DNA of 64,000 nt from Flavobacterium phragmitis (GCF_900112575.1 NZ_FOMH01000008.1:248001-312000); one strand, 5' to 3'; shown: positions 10,201 through 18,557, counted from the stretch's first letter. Made by a program: numbers and translations. The notes: generated from the letters alone by a model not told the origin.

Positions 10201-10488
10201 TATTATAAAGCATCATACAACATCAGCGAAGCTTACATTTACAGCTCAACTTTTGTAAAAATGAGAGAAATTAAATTGGCTTACAATTTTAATAAGTCAT
10301 TCGCAAGAAAACTGGGATTAGAAGGAGCAAGTATTACTGCCGTTGGTCGTAACTTATTCTTTATCTATAAAGATGCGCCAAATATTGATCCTGAAACGGC
10401 TTTCAATACTGGAAATGCTCAAGGTTTGGAAAGTTTGTCTTTGCCAACAACCAGAAATTTCAGTCTTAATGTTAATCTTAAATTCTAA
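7300..10488 (+). CDS. SusC/RagA-family TonB-dependent receptor
   Basis: Complete outer-membrane receptor of 1062 residues. Signal peptide about 1-22 (ends ATAQ); carboxypeptidase-D-like regulatory domain about 32-115 (GGTVIDAVTKEPIIGASI); TonB-box-like SEVVVTALG near 112-120; plug about 125-250 with LFVVDGVPVDNS and AALYGSRAAHGVVLITTKSG; the rest is a beta-barrel ending SLNVNLKF. It has no N-terminal STN domain, which agrees with the absence of FecI/FecR genes beside it. The partner SusD starts 12 bases downstream. Substrate unknown: no enzyme genes are attached. Confidence 0.96.
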   Translation: MKKILNRYIGLCIFLISIGATAQEKQPLIQSKVGGTVIDAVTKEPIIGASIVIKGTTHGVQTDFDGKFYFQTGQKLPYTVIVSYLGYKKREFVINENSVVIDLTEEQNQLSEVVVTALGISKEKKSLGYTTQALKNKDIAETKETNFLNSLSGKLAGVRITNSQGDMGSSRIIIRGETSIAGNNQPLFVVDGVPVDNSQLGSVGGATRDFKNAIADLNPNDIETLTVLKGPNAAALYGSRAAHGVVLITTKSGKSQKGLGITVNSGITISQVATLPSFQNSYGQGSNGRFSFVDGKGGGINDGVDESWGPRLDGRLIPQFFSNGEAVPFVAHPNNVKDFFNTGLTYDNSVSVARSDDKSDFRLGVNNQKQLGTVPNSEVNKTNFTINTNYQISKNIKVGVTGNYITTNAPALPGGPSGNRAAGVMLQFLWFGRQVDINELQNNRNVNWNNSYYSNPYWNAYYNTTSQQRNRFIGDVHLDATLADGLNFRFRTGVDYYNDRRKYTIKYGTNGTPFGSYAEDAYTVNEQNTEGIFTYTKKLNDDFSLDALAGFNIRNHSDANNYQKAPRLAVPDLYTLTNSRDPLTSSNTLSRLRVYSAYASAQLGYKNYAYLNVTARNDWSSTLPSSNRSYFYPSINGSLVLSEALNLKSSTLDFLKIRGGWSEVGNDADPYQLSTIYNFQTAFDGNPIQTSSQRKLNENLKPETTRSTEVGLEATFWKNRLHFDVAYYNTNSFDQILEIKTTASSGYTSQLINAGKINNRGLEIQLDGSPIQTENFKWNIGANYSRNRSKVEILDYAKQIQNYTIGSSGGVEVLASVGQAYGALYGTAYLRDANGNIVVGENGLPKADPTKRVLGHYTPDYLAGVTNTLTYKNLELSVLVDASVGGEIFSGTNRTGTYTGVLASTLPGRGAENGGLSYYYPNNNTANGRTLVNGTAPSGVTVYDDGMIFNGVYENGSPNTKVISAQEYYKASYNISEAYIYSSTFVKMREIKLAYNFNKSFARKLGLEGASITAVGRNLFFIYKDAPNIDPETAFNTGNAQGLESLSLPTTRNFSLNVNLKF

Positions 10489-10500
10489 AAACACGAAATC

Positions 10501-11925
10501 ATGCTAAAAAAGCTATCATATATAATCTTATTTGGATTGACACTGACCTCGTGCAGTGATACTTTGGATGATATCAATAAAAATCCAAATGCAACCGAAA
10601 CACCATTAGCACCTTATTTGTTAACTGGAAGTTTAAAACAAGGAGCTGACTTATACTGGGGCTCAGAGAACAATTTTAACTCCTCTTTACTATTTGTGCA
10701 ACATTGGGCTAAAATCCAATATACGGAACCAGATCGATACGATGTTTCCAATACTTCATTCACTTCTTTATGGAATACAGGTTATGCAACCTTGATAACA
10801 GATTTGAATACGATTATTAATTTTCCAGATGCTCAGGCCAATTCAAACTACAAGGGAATTGCTTTAACACTTCGTTCTTGGACATTTTTACTGTTGACAG
10901 ATGCTTACGGAAGTATTCCTTATAAAGAAGCAGGACAAAAAGTAACGCCAGCTTATAATACACAGAAAGAAGTATATACGGGCTTGTTAGAAGATTTGGC
11001 AAAAGCTCAGTCTTTATTGGGGACAACAAATGGTACTGTAACAGGAGATTTAGTTTACAAAGGAGATATTGTAAAATGGAAAAGATATGTAAATTCTCTT
11101 CGTCTGAGAATTGCATTAAGAATTGCTGATAAAGAACCTGCATTAGCAAAACAAGTTGCTATTGATGCAACAACTGATCCAGCAGGAGTTTTAAGTAGTA
11201 ATAATGATACTTTTAAGTTTACGTATATTGCTTCTCCTCAACAGAATCCGGCTTCGGCTTGGTTTGAAACACGTGATGATTTCCGTATTTCAAAAACGAT
11301 GGTAGATAAATTAAAAGAATTCTCAGATCCACGTTTACCAGTTTATGCACAATTACCATCAGATGCAAGTGTGGGTACTTATGTTGGAGGTGGTAACGGA
11401 TTAACAAACAGTGATGCGAACAATCAAGGTTTTGCTAAAACATCTAAACCAGGAACTTATTTCTTAACGTCAACATCACCAGCTGTAATTTATTCTTATT
11501 CAGAAGTATTATTTAATCTTGCTGAAGCTGTTGCTCGCGGCTACATTGCTGGAGATGCCGAGACACTTTATAAAAATGCCATTACAGCATCATTCAATCA
11601 ATTTGGAATTACAGATGCTACAGTAATCTCTAATTATTTAGATCAGGCAACTGTAAAATATGATGCATCGAATTATGCTAAATCTATTGGTACACAAAAA
11701 TGGATTGCATTCTTCGGACAAGGTTTAGATGCTTTTACAGAATGGAGAAGATTAGATTTCCCCGTTTTGACAGCTGGACCAAATACTGTTTTGGACGGAA
11801 AAATTCCTTCCCGTTTCTTTTATCCTGGAACGGAGCAGTCATTAAACGGAATTAATTATCAAAATGCGGTTTCGGATCAAGGAAAAGATCTGTTGACGAC
11901 TAAATTATGGTTTGATGCTAAATAA
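10501..11925 (+). CDS. SusD/RagB-family lipoprotein (SusD_2-like)
   Basis: Surface nutrient-binding lipoprotein of 474 residues paired with the preceding SusC. The signal peptide ends LTLTSC with Cys at residue 18, and the next residues SDTLDDINKNPNAT are typical for the SusD_2 subgroup. Later hallmarks are a YSEVLFNLAEAVARG helix, KWIAFFGQGLDAFTEWRRLDFP and a C-terminal PSRFFYPGTEQSLN segment. A strong terminator follows, so this is a two-gene operon without dedicated enzymes. Confidence 0.94.
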   Translation: MLKKLSYIILFGLTLTSCSDTLDDINKNPNATETPLAPYLLTGSLKQGADLYWGSENNFNSSLLFVQHWAKIQYTEPDRYDVSNTSFTSLWNTGYATLITDLNTIINFPDAQANSNYKGIALTLRSWTFLLLTDAYGSIPYKEAGQKVTPAYNTQKEVYTGLLEDLAKAQSLLGTTNGTVTGDLVYKGDIVKWKRYVNSLRLRIALRIADKEPALAKQVAIDATTDPAGVLSSNNDTFKFTYIASPQQNPASAWFETRDDFRISKTMVDKLKEFSDPRLPVYAQLPSDASVGTYVGGGNGLTNSDANNQGFAKTSKPGTYFLTSTSPAVIYSYSEVLFNLAEAVARGYIAGDAETLYKNAITASFNQFGITDATVISNYLDQATVKYDASNYAKSIGTQKWIAFFGQGLDAFTEWRRLDFPVLTAGPNTVLDGKIPSRFFYPGTEQSLNGINYQNAVSDQGKDLLTTKLWFDAK

Positions 11926-11984
11926 ATAGTATTTTTTGTTTTTTCGCCAAAACAAAATTCTTTTTAAGAAAGAAAAATCTTAAG

Positions 11985-12018
11985 AAAACCCCGTGTCGCC
12001 CAGCGATGCGGGGTTTTA
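11985..12018 (+). terminator. Rho-independent terminator after SusCD
   Basis: Perfect nine-pair stem AAAACCCCG/CGGGGTTTT, with an inner TCGC/GCGA pairing, ending in T-rich sequence. The near-symmetric A and T tracts could stop transcription from either side. Confidence 0.88.
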
Positions 12019-12032
12019 TTATTTCTAATTTG

Positions 12033-12040
12033 TATATTTG
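12033..12040 (+). promoter_or_regulatory. Candidate -7 promoter element for the histidine kinase gene
   Basis: TATATTTG, a match to the Bacteroidota TAnnTTTG element, placed right after the terminator and 30 bases before the ATG. No clear TTG -33 element is seen at the usual spacing. Confidence 0.45.
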
Positions 12041-12069
12041 CGACTAGTTATAATATTCTAAGTATATAA

Positions 12070-13443
12070 ATGCTCAAATTGTTACCCTTAGATCCTAAAA
12101 CCATCTTTCTTCTTTATTTCTGGGGAAATTTATTTGTCTGCATACTTATTTTCAGTTACTCCCTTTCGTATGCTTCAGCAGAAAACAGAAAAAAATTGAA
12201 TACGTTTGGTTTTGGAAAAGTATTATTAACGATTGGATGGATTTGTATTTTTCTAAGAGGAATGGTGCCAGATCTTGTTTCTATCAATTTGGGAAATACA
12301 ATAATTCTTTCAGGATGCTGGTATGAAACTATAGCGATAATATCTATGAATAAATCCAAATTCATTAGACGTTATAAGATTCAGACAGTTTTAACCTTTA
12401 TTGCTATTCTGGTTTTTAACGCAGTAGCATTACTTGGAGGATCAATGAATATTCGTATTATAATCATGTCTCTCGGAATATTTTCTATTTATCTGCTTCC
12501 GACAATTGGTTATTTTAGAGAGAAAGCAACAAATTTGTTCCGTATATTTTACCTGCTTTGTTATGTTTCTTTTGAAATTTTGATCTTTCTTAAAGCAATA
12601 TACACTTATGTTAGTCCGCAGAAACATTTCTTTAGACAAAGCACATTTGATAGTTTATACAGTATCGGATTATTTTTACTAACTCTCATTGGAACAATCG
12701 GTTTTTTATTATTGGTGAAAGAAAAGCAGGATCTTAAAATACAGAAACTATTAAAGGACAAAAATTTATTTTTTTCAATAATCGCACATGATTTAAAAGG
12801 TCCGTTAGGTTCTTCACTGGCTTTGTCGGAAATTTTGTCTCAGGAAATCGATACTTACAGCCGTGAAGAAATCAAGGAAATTACAGAAATGCTTCATGAT
12901 TCGAACAAGAATATTTATAAACTGCTCGAAAACCTTTTAAATTGGTCCAGAATGCAGACAGGAATGATCGAATACAATCCGAAAAAATGTGAATTAAACA
13001 GTTTAATTGAAGAAAACATAAAACTGCACAAAAGTGTGGCATTACATAAAAACATAGATTTAAGATTCGAATCAATAGAAACTGTGAGCACAATGATGGA
13101 CAAAGATATGATTGATACTGTTTTAAGAAACCTTTTAACCAATGCTATTAAGTTTACAGAACAGCATGGAGAAATTGTTGTAAGTCTTCAGAAAACCAAT
13201 AAAAAAGTCGAGGTATCTATTCGTGATAACGGAATTGGAATTCCGCTCCATATACAAGAAAAGCTTTTTAAAATTAATGAAAAAGTAATCCAAAAAGGCA
13301 CCGAAAATGAAATCGGAAACGGCTTAGGATTACTGCTTTGTCATGAATTTATAAAAAAACACAGAGGCGAAATTTGGGCCGAAAGTAAACTTGGAAAAGG
13401 CAGTACTTTTAAATTTATACTGCCTTTGGAAAATAGAGAATAG
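12070..13443 (+). CDS. Orphan membrane sensor histidine kinase
   Basis: Protein of 457 residues. The N-terminal 215 residues contain about six or seven hydrophobic segments, a membrane sensor without a large periplasmic domain. After a short coiled linker comes the dimerisation/phosphoacceptor motif IIAHDLKGPLGS with His near residue 240, then the ATP-binding domain with NAIKFT (N box), DNGIGIP (G1) and GNGLGLLLCHEF (G2). No response regulator gene is adjacent, so its partner is elsewhere. Its stop codon lies inside a short heptamer repeat (AATAGAG, three copies). Confidence 0.9.
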   Translation: MLKLLPLDPKTIFLLYFWGNLFVCILIFSYSLSYASAENRKKLNTFGFGKVLLTIGWICIFLRGMVPDLVSINLGNTIILSGCWYETIAIISMNKSKFIRRYKIQTVLTFIAILVFNAVALLGGSMNIRIIIMSLGIFSIYLLPTIGYFREKATNLFRIFYLLCYVSFEILIFLKAIYTYVSPQKHFFRQSTFDSLYSIGLFLLTLIGTIGFLLLVKEKQDLKIQKLLKDKNLFFSIIAHDLKGPLGSSLALSEILSQEIDTYSREEIKEITEMLHDSNKNIYKLLENLLNWSRMQTGMIEYNPKKCELNSLIEENIKLHKSVALHKNIDLRFESIETVSTMMDKDMIDTVLRNLLTNAIKFTEQHGEIVVSLQKTNKKVEVSIRDNGIGIPLHIQEKLFKINEKVIQKGTENEIGNGLGLLLCHEFIKKHRGEIWAESKLGKGSTFKFILPLENRE

Positions 13444-13452
13444 AGAATAGAA
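13434..13452. repeat. Heptamer tandem repeat over the kinase stop codon
   Basis: About three copies of AATAGAG (the last imperfect), with the TAG stop of the histidine kinase in one of them. Resembles the AGAATTA array at 42762. Confidence 0.6.
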
Positions 13453-13476
13453 ACTAGCTTATATAACAGGTTTTTT

Positions 13477-13555
13477 ATACAGATTTTACAGATTTGGACA
13501 GATTTATGATAGATCTGCGTTTATCTGCTGAAATCTTTTTAAATCTGCGTGAAAC
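13477..13555. repeat. Imperfect palindromic AGATTT-rich repeat
   Basis: Contains several direct and inverted copies of CAGATTT / AAATCTG (ACAGATTT, GGACAGATTT, AGATCTGCG, AAATCTGCGTG). It can fold back on itself between the kinase and the convergent hydrolase gene and resembles dispersed intergenic repeats of flavobacteria. No gene is present here. Confidence 0.5.
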
Positions 13556-13574
13556 ATTTTTTACAATAATCTAA

Positions 13575-14192
13575 TTAAAGATGAATCTGTTGGATAAACT
13601 CATCTGTAGAAGAAAGTACATGTCCATAATTAGGAAAATTGGTTTCAACCGTTGCTTTAATTTCTTCCCAATTAAAAGCACCAATTCCATCTTTGATTAA
13701 AGTTACATGATAGCCAAGTTCCACGCCAAATCTTGCTGTTGAATCAATACAAGTATTGGCTCGCATTCCAACAATAACAATTTGATCAATGTTATGCTGT
13801 CTCAAAAGAAAATCCAGATCCGTATTGGCAAATCCGCTGGCTGTCCAATGATTTTGAGCAAGAAGATCGCCTTCCTGCATTATCAAATCAGGATAAAATT
13901 CGGCTCCCCAAGAACCTTTTTCAAACAAGGTAATATTCTTGCTTCCTGCGTGCGATGGAGCCATAAATTTCCAGTTTAAATAATCATTTTTTTCTGTGTG
14001 CCGGTGAGGAGCGTATACAATGAGTATTTTCTTTTCTCTTGCTGCTGTCAACAGCTTTTTAATGTTTTGAACGACTCCGTTTCCTTCAACGGTTTCTTTT
14101 GTTATAGGATATAATTTTCCTCCTTCAGAAAGAAAATCATTAAAGGGATCGATTAGTACAATTGCCGTTTTTTGAAGTTGATATAAGCTCAT
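13575..14192 (-). CDS. Isochorismatase-fold cysteine hydrolase
   Basis: Cytoplasmic hydrolase of 205 residues in the isochorismatase-like superfamily. Visible motifs are VLIDPFNDF with the catalytic Asp at residue 15, an SGFANTDLDFLL segment, and GMRANTCIDSTARF with the nucleophile Cys at 148. In the classical Asp-Lys-Cys triad the Lys sits four residues before the Ser of SGF; here that position is His115 (NHWTASGF), so the triad is altered. Substrate cannot be told; related proteins include nicotinamidases and N-carbamoylsarcosine amidases. It diverges from the alpha/beta hydrolase genes on the other side of a 354-base gap. Confidence 0.85.
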   Translation of the reverse strand: MSLYQLQKTAIVLIDPFNDFLSEGGKLYPITKETVEGNGVVQNIKKLLTAAREKKILIVYAPHRHTEKNDYLNWKFMAPSHAGSKNITLFEKGSWGAEFYPDLIMQEGDLLAQNHWTASGFANTDLDFLLRQHNIDQIVIVGMRANTCIDSTARFGVELGYHVTLIKDGIGAFNWEEIKATVETNFPNYGHVLSSTDEFIQQIHL

Positions 14193-14546
14193 AATTCTAA
14201 AGATTTAATGTGTTGAAAAAAGGATTCTAATAATGTGCCAATTCCTTTTTTCTTTGTTAACTTATATTTTTAGTGAGCTTCAAAAAAAAAAATTCTACGA
14301 TATATAATGAATTTGCGAAATATAACTAATAGTAAAACTAATTTTAGGTGTATTTAGCTGATATTTAGTAAATTAGTTGTTTAGCACGCTTCTTGCATTT
14401 TCTTTTTCGCTATCAGATCGGCTAAAAAAGCATGTTTTATTTCTTGTAATAAACCACGTCTTCCAAATTTGATTTTTGAGACAGTTTGAAAAAACTGGAT
14501 TTTACTGTAATTATAAAAAGCTATTTACTAATTAAATATCAATTAT
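14193..14546. other. Divergent intergenic region
   Basis: 354 bases between the isochorismatase-like gene (minus) and two alpha/beta hydrolase genes (plus). A sigma-54-like element is present at 14381. Nothing else recognised. Confidence 0.5.
14381..14397 (+). promoter_or_regulatory. Sigma-54-like promoter
   Basis: TTAGCACG-CTTC-TTGCA resembles the -24/-12 consensus TTGGCACG-N4-TTGCA with a single change (first G of the -24 GG is A). It would start a transcript with about a 140-base leader before the hydrolase gene at 14547. The altered GG is a real weakness. Confidence 0.35.
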
Positions 14547-15317
14547 ATGACAAAATCAAAATCCATTATTCTTGTTCATGGAAACTTTGTAAACGACATC
14601 AGTTGGATAAAGTGGAAAGAACGTTATGAACAGAAAGGTTATACGGTTTACACTCCTGCTAATCCCGGTCATGGAGGAAATCCTTCAGATTTAAGAAAAA
14701 CAGTTCATCCTGATCTTATCAAAACCGGTTTTATTGATGTAGTAAATAATATCGCAAAACTGGCAGACAGCCTGTCTGAAAAACCGCTTATAATTGGTCA
14801 TTCGATGGCAGGAATGGCAGCAATGAAATTATTAGAATTAGACAAAGCAACTGCGGTGGTAAGCATAGATGGTGCGCCACCAAAAAATGTATTTCCACCT
14901 TTTGCAACTTTAAAATCGGTGCTTCCAGCTTTTGGATTTTTCTCTTCCAGCAAATATTTTATGGGAAGCCGTGATTGGTATGACAGATGTTTTTTTAACA
15001 CTTTACAGCATAGGGACAGGGCAAAAGCATTTGATACTATTGCAGTTCCAGAAAGTTATAAAGTAAGCAGAGAATTGGTTTTAAACTCTTTTTCGAATAT
15101 TGATTTTAAAAAACCTCATAAACCAATTCTGTTTATAGGAGGCGCTAACGATGCTATTTTTCCAGCTTCACTTACAACAACGCTGGCTCGGAAATATAAA
15201 GACAAAAACAGTCAGGTAGATTTAAAAATTTTTCCCGGAAAAAGTCACTTCATCTGCGGAGAACCAGGCTGGGAAGCAGTAGCAGATTATATTTTAGAAT
15301 GGTATGAAAATCTATAA
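14547..15317 (+). CDS. Alpha/beta-fold hydrolase
   Basis: Cytoplasmic serine hydrolase of 256 residues, no signal peptide. The oxyanion-side motif LVHGNF starts near residue 9, the nucleophile elbow is GHSMAG with Ser86, the acid is in GGANDAIFP and the His in PGKSHFICG. Substrate unknown; the fold includes esterases and dehalogenases. A second, different alpha/beta hydrolase follows after 22 bases on the same strand, so they are probably one operon. Confidence 0.85.
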   Translation: MTKSKSIILVHGNFVNDISWIKWKERYEQKGYTVYTPANPGHGGNPSDLRKTVHPDLIKTGFIDVVNNIAKLADSLSEKPLIIGHSMAGMAAMKLLELDKATAVVSIDGAPPKNVFPPFATLKSVLPAFGFFSSSKYFMGSRDWYDRCFFNTLQHRDRAKAFDTIAVPESYKVSRELVLNSFSNIDFKKPHKPILFIGGANDAIFPASLTTTLARKYKDKNSQVDLKIFPGKSHFICGEPGWEAVADYILEWYENL

Positions 15318-15339
15318 TAACAATTAAAACGAAATTAAA

Positions 15340-16158
15340 ATGGCTAAAATTAAAGTAAAAGACGGAACAGAGATTTATTACAAAGACTGGGGTACAGGAA
15401 CGCCTATTTTTTTTCATCACGGCTGGCCTTTGTCGGCAGATGATTGGGACGCACAGATGTTGTTTTTCTTGGATAAAGGATTTAGAGTTATTGCCCATGA
15501 TAGAAGAGGTCACGGAAGATCTACTCAGACGTATATAGGCAATGAAATGGATACTTATGCAGCAGATGTAGCAGAACTGACAGCATTTTTAGATCTAAAA
15601 GATGCTATTCATATTGGTCACTCAACAGGAGGAGGAGAAGCAATTCATTATGCTGCTAAATATGGCAAAGGCCGAGTTTCTAAAGTCATTTTGATCAGCG
15701 CTGTAACTCCGTACATGATTAAAGATGCCAATAATCCAGATGGAGTGCCTATTGAAGTTTTTGATGACATTCGTTTTAATACAGCAAATAATCGACAGCA
15801 GTTTTATCAGGATATTACTTTTCCCTTTTACGGCTACAATAGAGAAGGGGCTAATATCAAAAAAGGGATTCAGGACAATTGGTGGCGTCAGGGAATGAAT
15901 GGAGGAATCAAAGCACATTACGACTGCATAAAAGCATTTTCTGAAACTGATTTTACTGAAGATCTAAAAAGTGTTGATTTTCCAGTTTTGATTCTTCACG
16001 GAGAAGACGATCAGATTGTTCCTTATAAAGTGACAGCATTGAGAGCAGAAAAGTTATTGAAAAACGGAAAATTAATTACCTATCCCGGTCTTTGCCACGG
16101 CATGCCCACAACAGATGCAGATAGAATTAATGCCGATATTATGGATTTTATTAAGTAA
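15340..16158 (+). CDS. Alpha/beta hydrolase, non-heme chloroperoxidase-like
   Basis: Protein of 272 residues with the pattern of cofactor-free (per)hydrolases once called chloroperoxidases: HHGWPLSADDWD near the N-terminus, GHGRS, nucleophile elbow GHSTGGGE with Ser95, acid in LHGEDDQIVPY and His in GLCHGMP. These enzymes act as esterases and can make peracids. Second gene of a two-gene unit with the preceding hydrolase; a terminator follows 40 bases later. Confidence 0.86.
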   Translation: MAKIKVKDGTEIYYKDWGTGTPIFFHHGWPLSADDWDAQMLFFLDKGFRVIAHDRRGHGRSTQTYIGNEMDTYAADVAELTAFLDLKDAIHIGHSTGGGEAIHYAAKYGKGRVSKVILISAVTPYMIKDANNPDGVPIEVFDDIRFNTANNRQQFYQDITFPFYGYNREGANIKKGIQDNWWRQGMNGGIKAHYDCIKAFSETDFTEDLKSVDFPVLILHGEDDQIVPYKVTALRAEKLLKNGKLITYPGLCHGMPTTDADRINADIMDFIK

Positions 16159-16197
16159 TTTGAAATAGTAAGATTGCTTTTAGATTAAAAAAAAAAC

Positions 16198-16224
16198 AAG
16201 CTGTCTAAAAAAGGCAGCTTTTTT
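16198..16224 (+). terminator. Rho-independent terminator
   Basis: Stem AAGCTGTC/GGCAGCTT with one G-T pair, A-rich loop and T run, ending the hydrolase operon. A palindromic element starts right after it. Confidence 0.75.
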
Positions 16225-16228
16225 ATTA

Positions 16229-16385
16229 GCTTCGGAGAAGTGCAATATTTATAGAAATCATGTTAGTATCGACAGCAAAGCACCAGCGGAGCGACGTATT
16301 TTTTCAATTTTTTGTATGTCGCTCCGCTGGTGCTTTATATTGTAAAATTCTATTTTTTGCTATAAATATTGCGCTTCTCGAAGCG
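16229..16385. repeat. Long-hairpin intergenic element, copy A
   Basis: A 157-bp imperfect palindrome. The outer arms start GCTTCGGAGAAGTGCAATAT and return as ATATTGCGCTTCTCGAAGC; the inner arms are AAAGCACCAGCGGAGCGAC and GTCGCTCCGCTGGTGCTTT. A related copy lies at 37571. Both sit directly after a T-rich terminator. No ORF inside, so probably a miniature mobile or REP-type element. Confidence 0.75.
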
Positions 16386-16424
16386 TATTTTTTTATCTAA
16401 TACTTTTGATGAAAGCTCTTTGTT

Positions 16425-17888
16425 TTACAAGTTTTTATCTTTTAAAACTTGAGGATATTTTAGACTGGTATGTACAATCATTTCGCCAAACAAAGTGTTT
16501 GCCCAGGCAAACCATTTGCGTGTAAATTTAGCTACATCATCTTTATGAAAGGATTCGTGCATAAAACCAGTACCGGCATTCGTTTTTATCAAATTACTGA
16601 TACATTTTTTTATTTCCTGTTCATCAATGCTCGTAATGGCTCTCAAAACAATACTCATCGGCCAGATGGTGTCTACGCCGGTATGCGGACCTCCAATACC
16701 TTCTCCTGCTTTTCCTTTATAAAAAAACGGATTATTTTCAGATAAGACCAATTTTCTGGTATTCAAATATAAAGGATCATCAGGAGCGATGGCACCCAAA
16801 TAGGGAAGCGATAGTAAAGAAGGCACATTGGCATCATCCATCATATGGAAACTTCCGTATCCATTGACTTCAAAAGCAATAATTTTTCCGTATTTAGGAT
16901 GATCAATAATTCCATGTTCTTTTAATCCTTTTTGAACTTGTTCTTTAAGTTCTTTCGCTTGATTTACCAAATCCTCGTCTTTTAAAGCAGGAAGAGAGAA
17001 AATCTCCATTAGATACCCTAATATTTCAATCGCAAACATATTGCTTGGAATCAAATAACCAAATAATGTTGAATCATCACTTGGTCTGAAAGTCGAAACG
17101 ATCAAACCACAAGGTTTTACAGGATAACCATAACCTGCTAATGGAACGCCGTCTGTAGCCCAAGCCGTCTGACGCTGAAAACTGTACGGACCACCTTTGC
17201 CGTCCATTCTTTGCTGTTCTTTAAAGGTTTTTACAACTAGTTTCATGGCTTCTTTCCAATGACTGTCAAACATAGAAATATCACCAGTTTCTTTCCAATA
17301 CCCATGAGCCAGACGAACAGGATAACATAAACTGTCGATTTCCCATTTTCGTTCATGGACTCCTGGTTTCATGTCTGTTAAATCATTTTTCCATTCACTT
17401 TCCTTATTGAAATCTTTGTAAAAGGCATTAGCGTAAGGATCTAAAAGGATACATTTCGCCTGACGGTTTATAACTCCTTTTACCAATTCAGCCAGTTTTG
17501 GATCTTGTTTCACAAACGGTATATAAGGCCAGATCTGCGCTGTACTGTCGCGAAGCCACATCGCATCAATATCACCCGTAATTACATAGGTATCAGGTTT
17601 ACCGTCTATCACTTCAAATTCAACCGTAGTATCAAGTGTATTAGGAAAGCAGTTTTCAAAAATCCAAGCCAACTCAGGATTGGCAATTTGTTTTTTAACT
17701 TTTACGATAGCAGCCTCAATTGCTTTACTGGTAAATTTACGTTCTGCCAAAGGTGGTCTCTGGGATACAAAATCTTTTAACGGAAATTCGTAAAGATTAG
17801 AATTAAATCCAAATGCTTCGGATTGAATAGCCAATAATCCAGCAGAAAAAATGCCGGCATTTTTGATAAATTTTCTTCGAGACTGCAT
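16425..17888 (-). CDS. GH125 family glycoside hydrolase (exo-alpha-mannosidase), Tat-exported
   Basis: Protein of 487 residues. The N-terminus SRRKFIK followed by a hydrophobic stretch is a twin-arginine (Tat) signal. The body shows the GH125 pattern: TYVITGDIDAMWLRDSTAQ, WPYIPFV, KWEIDSLCYPVRLAHGYW and a C-terminal GGPHTGVDTIWPMSIVLRA. GH125 enzymes are metal-independent exo-acting alpha-1,6-mannosidases; length fits. It probably trims mannose from glycoprotein N-glycans or mannans in the periplasm. It lies alone, 156 bases after the ACT-domain gene on the same strand. Confidence 0.87.
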   Translation of the reverse strand: MQSRRKFIKNAGIFSAGLLAIQSEAFGFNSNLYEFPLKDFVSQRPPLAERKFTSKAIEAAIVKVKKQIANPELAWIFENCFPNTLDTTVEFEVIDGKPDTYVITGDIDAMWLRDSTAQIWPYIPFVKQDPKLAELVKGVINRQAKCILLDPYANAFYKDFNKESEWKNDLTDMKPGVHERKWEIDSLCYPVRLAHGYWKETGDISMFDSHWKEAMKLVVKTFKEQQRMDGKGGPYSFQRQTAWATDGVPLAGYGYPVKPCGLIVSTFRPSDDSTLFGYLIPSNMFAIEILGYLMEIFSLPALKDEDLVNQAKELKEQVQKGLKEHGIIDHPKYGKIIAFEVNGYGSFHMMDDANVPSLLSLPYLGAIAPDDPLYLNTRKLVLSENNPFFYKGKAGEGIGGPHTGVDTIWPMSIVLRAITSIDEQEIKKCISNLIKTNAGTGFMHESFHKDDVAKFTRKWFAWANTLFGEMIVHTSLKYPQVLKDKNL

Positions 17889-18044
17889 AAAATTTTATTT
17901 TAGAAATAGGTAAGGTTAGTTTAAAGATAATGGAAACTTTATTGTACTAAATAAATAATATTTTTCATTATTTCATTTAAAATTAGACAAATGACATCTT
18001 GAACACTTTAAACAACATTTCGAATTGTAAAAAGACGAGTTCCA

Positions 18045-18557
18045 TTAAAAACCTTCCAATTCATCTGTAAAACCTTTTCCAGATTTAATTAAAGCAACTC
18101 TAGGACTTTTGACAAATTCTATAATGCTGTGTTTTGTTAATTCTTTCGTCAAAAAATCAATTTGTGTTTCCTGCTGTGTGACTTCAAAAATAATATAATC
18201 TCTTTCCAAAATTTTGTAGTGGGCATTATGCTGTTTCAACAAATCTTGTACTTTTTCTTCGATAATTACATGAGTAGGAAGTTTAAATAAAGCGGTTTGT
18301 GTGTAAACGATTTCAGAATTTGTACTCCAATAACATTTATAAACATCAATAATTTTTTCAATTTGCAACGCTAGATTTCGTACTGTCTCAAAGGTTTCCG
18401 TAACAACAATGGTAAATCGGTACATGCTATTAATTTCACAAGATGAAATATTAAAACTTTCAAAACTGATTTTTCTTCTCGAAAAAATAACAGCGGTTTT
18501 GCTGACTAATCCCATTTGATCTTCGGTGTAAAATGTTAGCGTGTATTGCTCTTTCAT
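18045..18557 (-). CDS. Acetolactate synthase small subunit-like (IlvN/IlvH) ACT protein, solitary
   Basis: Protein of 170 residues shaped like the regulatory subunit of acetohydroxyacid synthase: N-terminal ACT domain about 1-80 (TLTFYTEDQMGLVSKTAVIF, YRFTIVVTE, IEKIIDVYKCYW) and a C-terminal domain about 90-160 (ALFKLPT, HYKILERDYIIFEVTQ, IIEFVKSPRVALIKSG). In the branched-chain pathway this subunit confers valine feedback control on IlvB. No ilvB, ilvC or ilvD gene is near, which is unusual. The upstream leader carries two isoleucine-rich peptides with terminators, so its expression is probably tuned by isoleucyl-tRNA. It may be a diverged second copy. Confidence 0.82.
   Translation of the reverse strand: MKEQYTLTFYTEDQMGLVSKTAVIFSRRKISFESFNISSCEINSMYRFTIVVTETFETVRNLALQIEKIIDVYKCYWSTNSEIVYTQTALFKLPTHVIIEEKVQDLLKQHNAHYKILERDYIIFEVTQQETQIDFLTKELTKHSIIEFVKSPRVALIKSGKGFTDELEGF

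Noticed and set aside
16229..16385. Insertion sequence
   Set aside because: No transposase frame inside or near; only nested inverted repeats.
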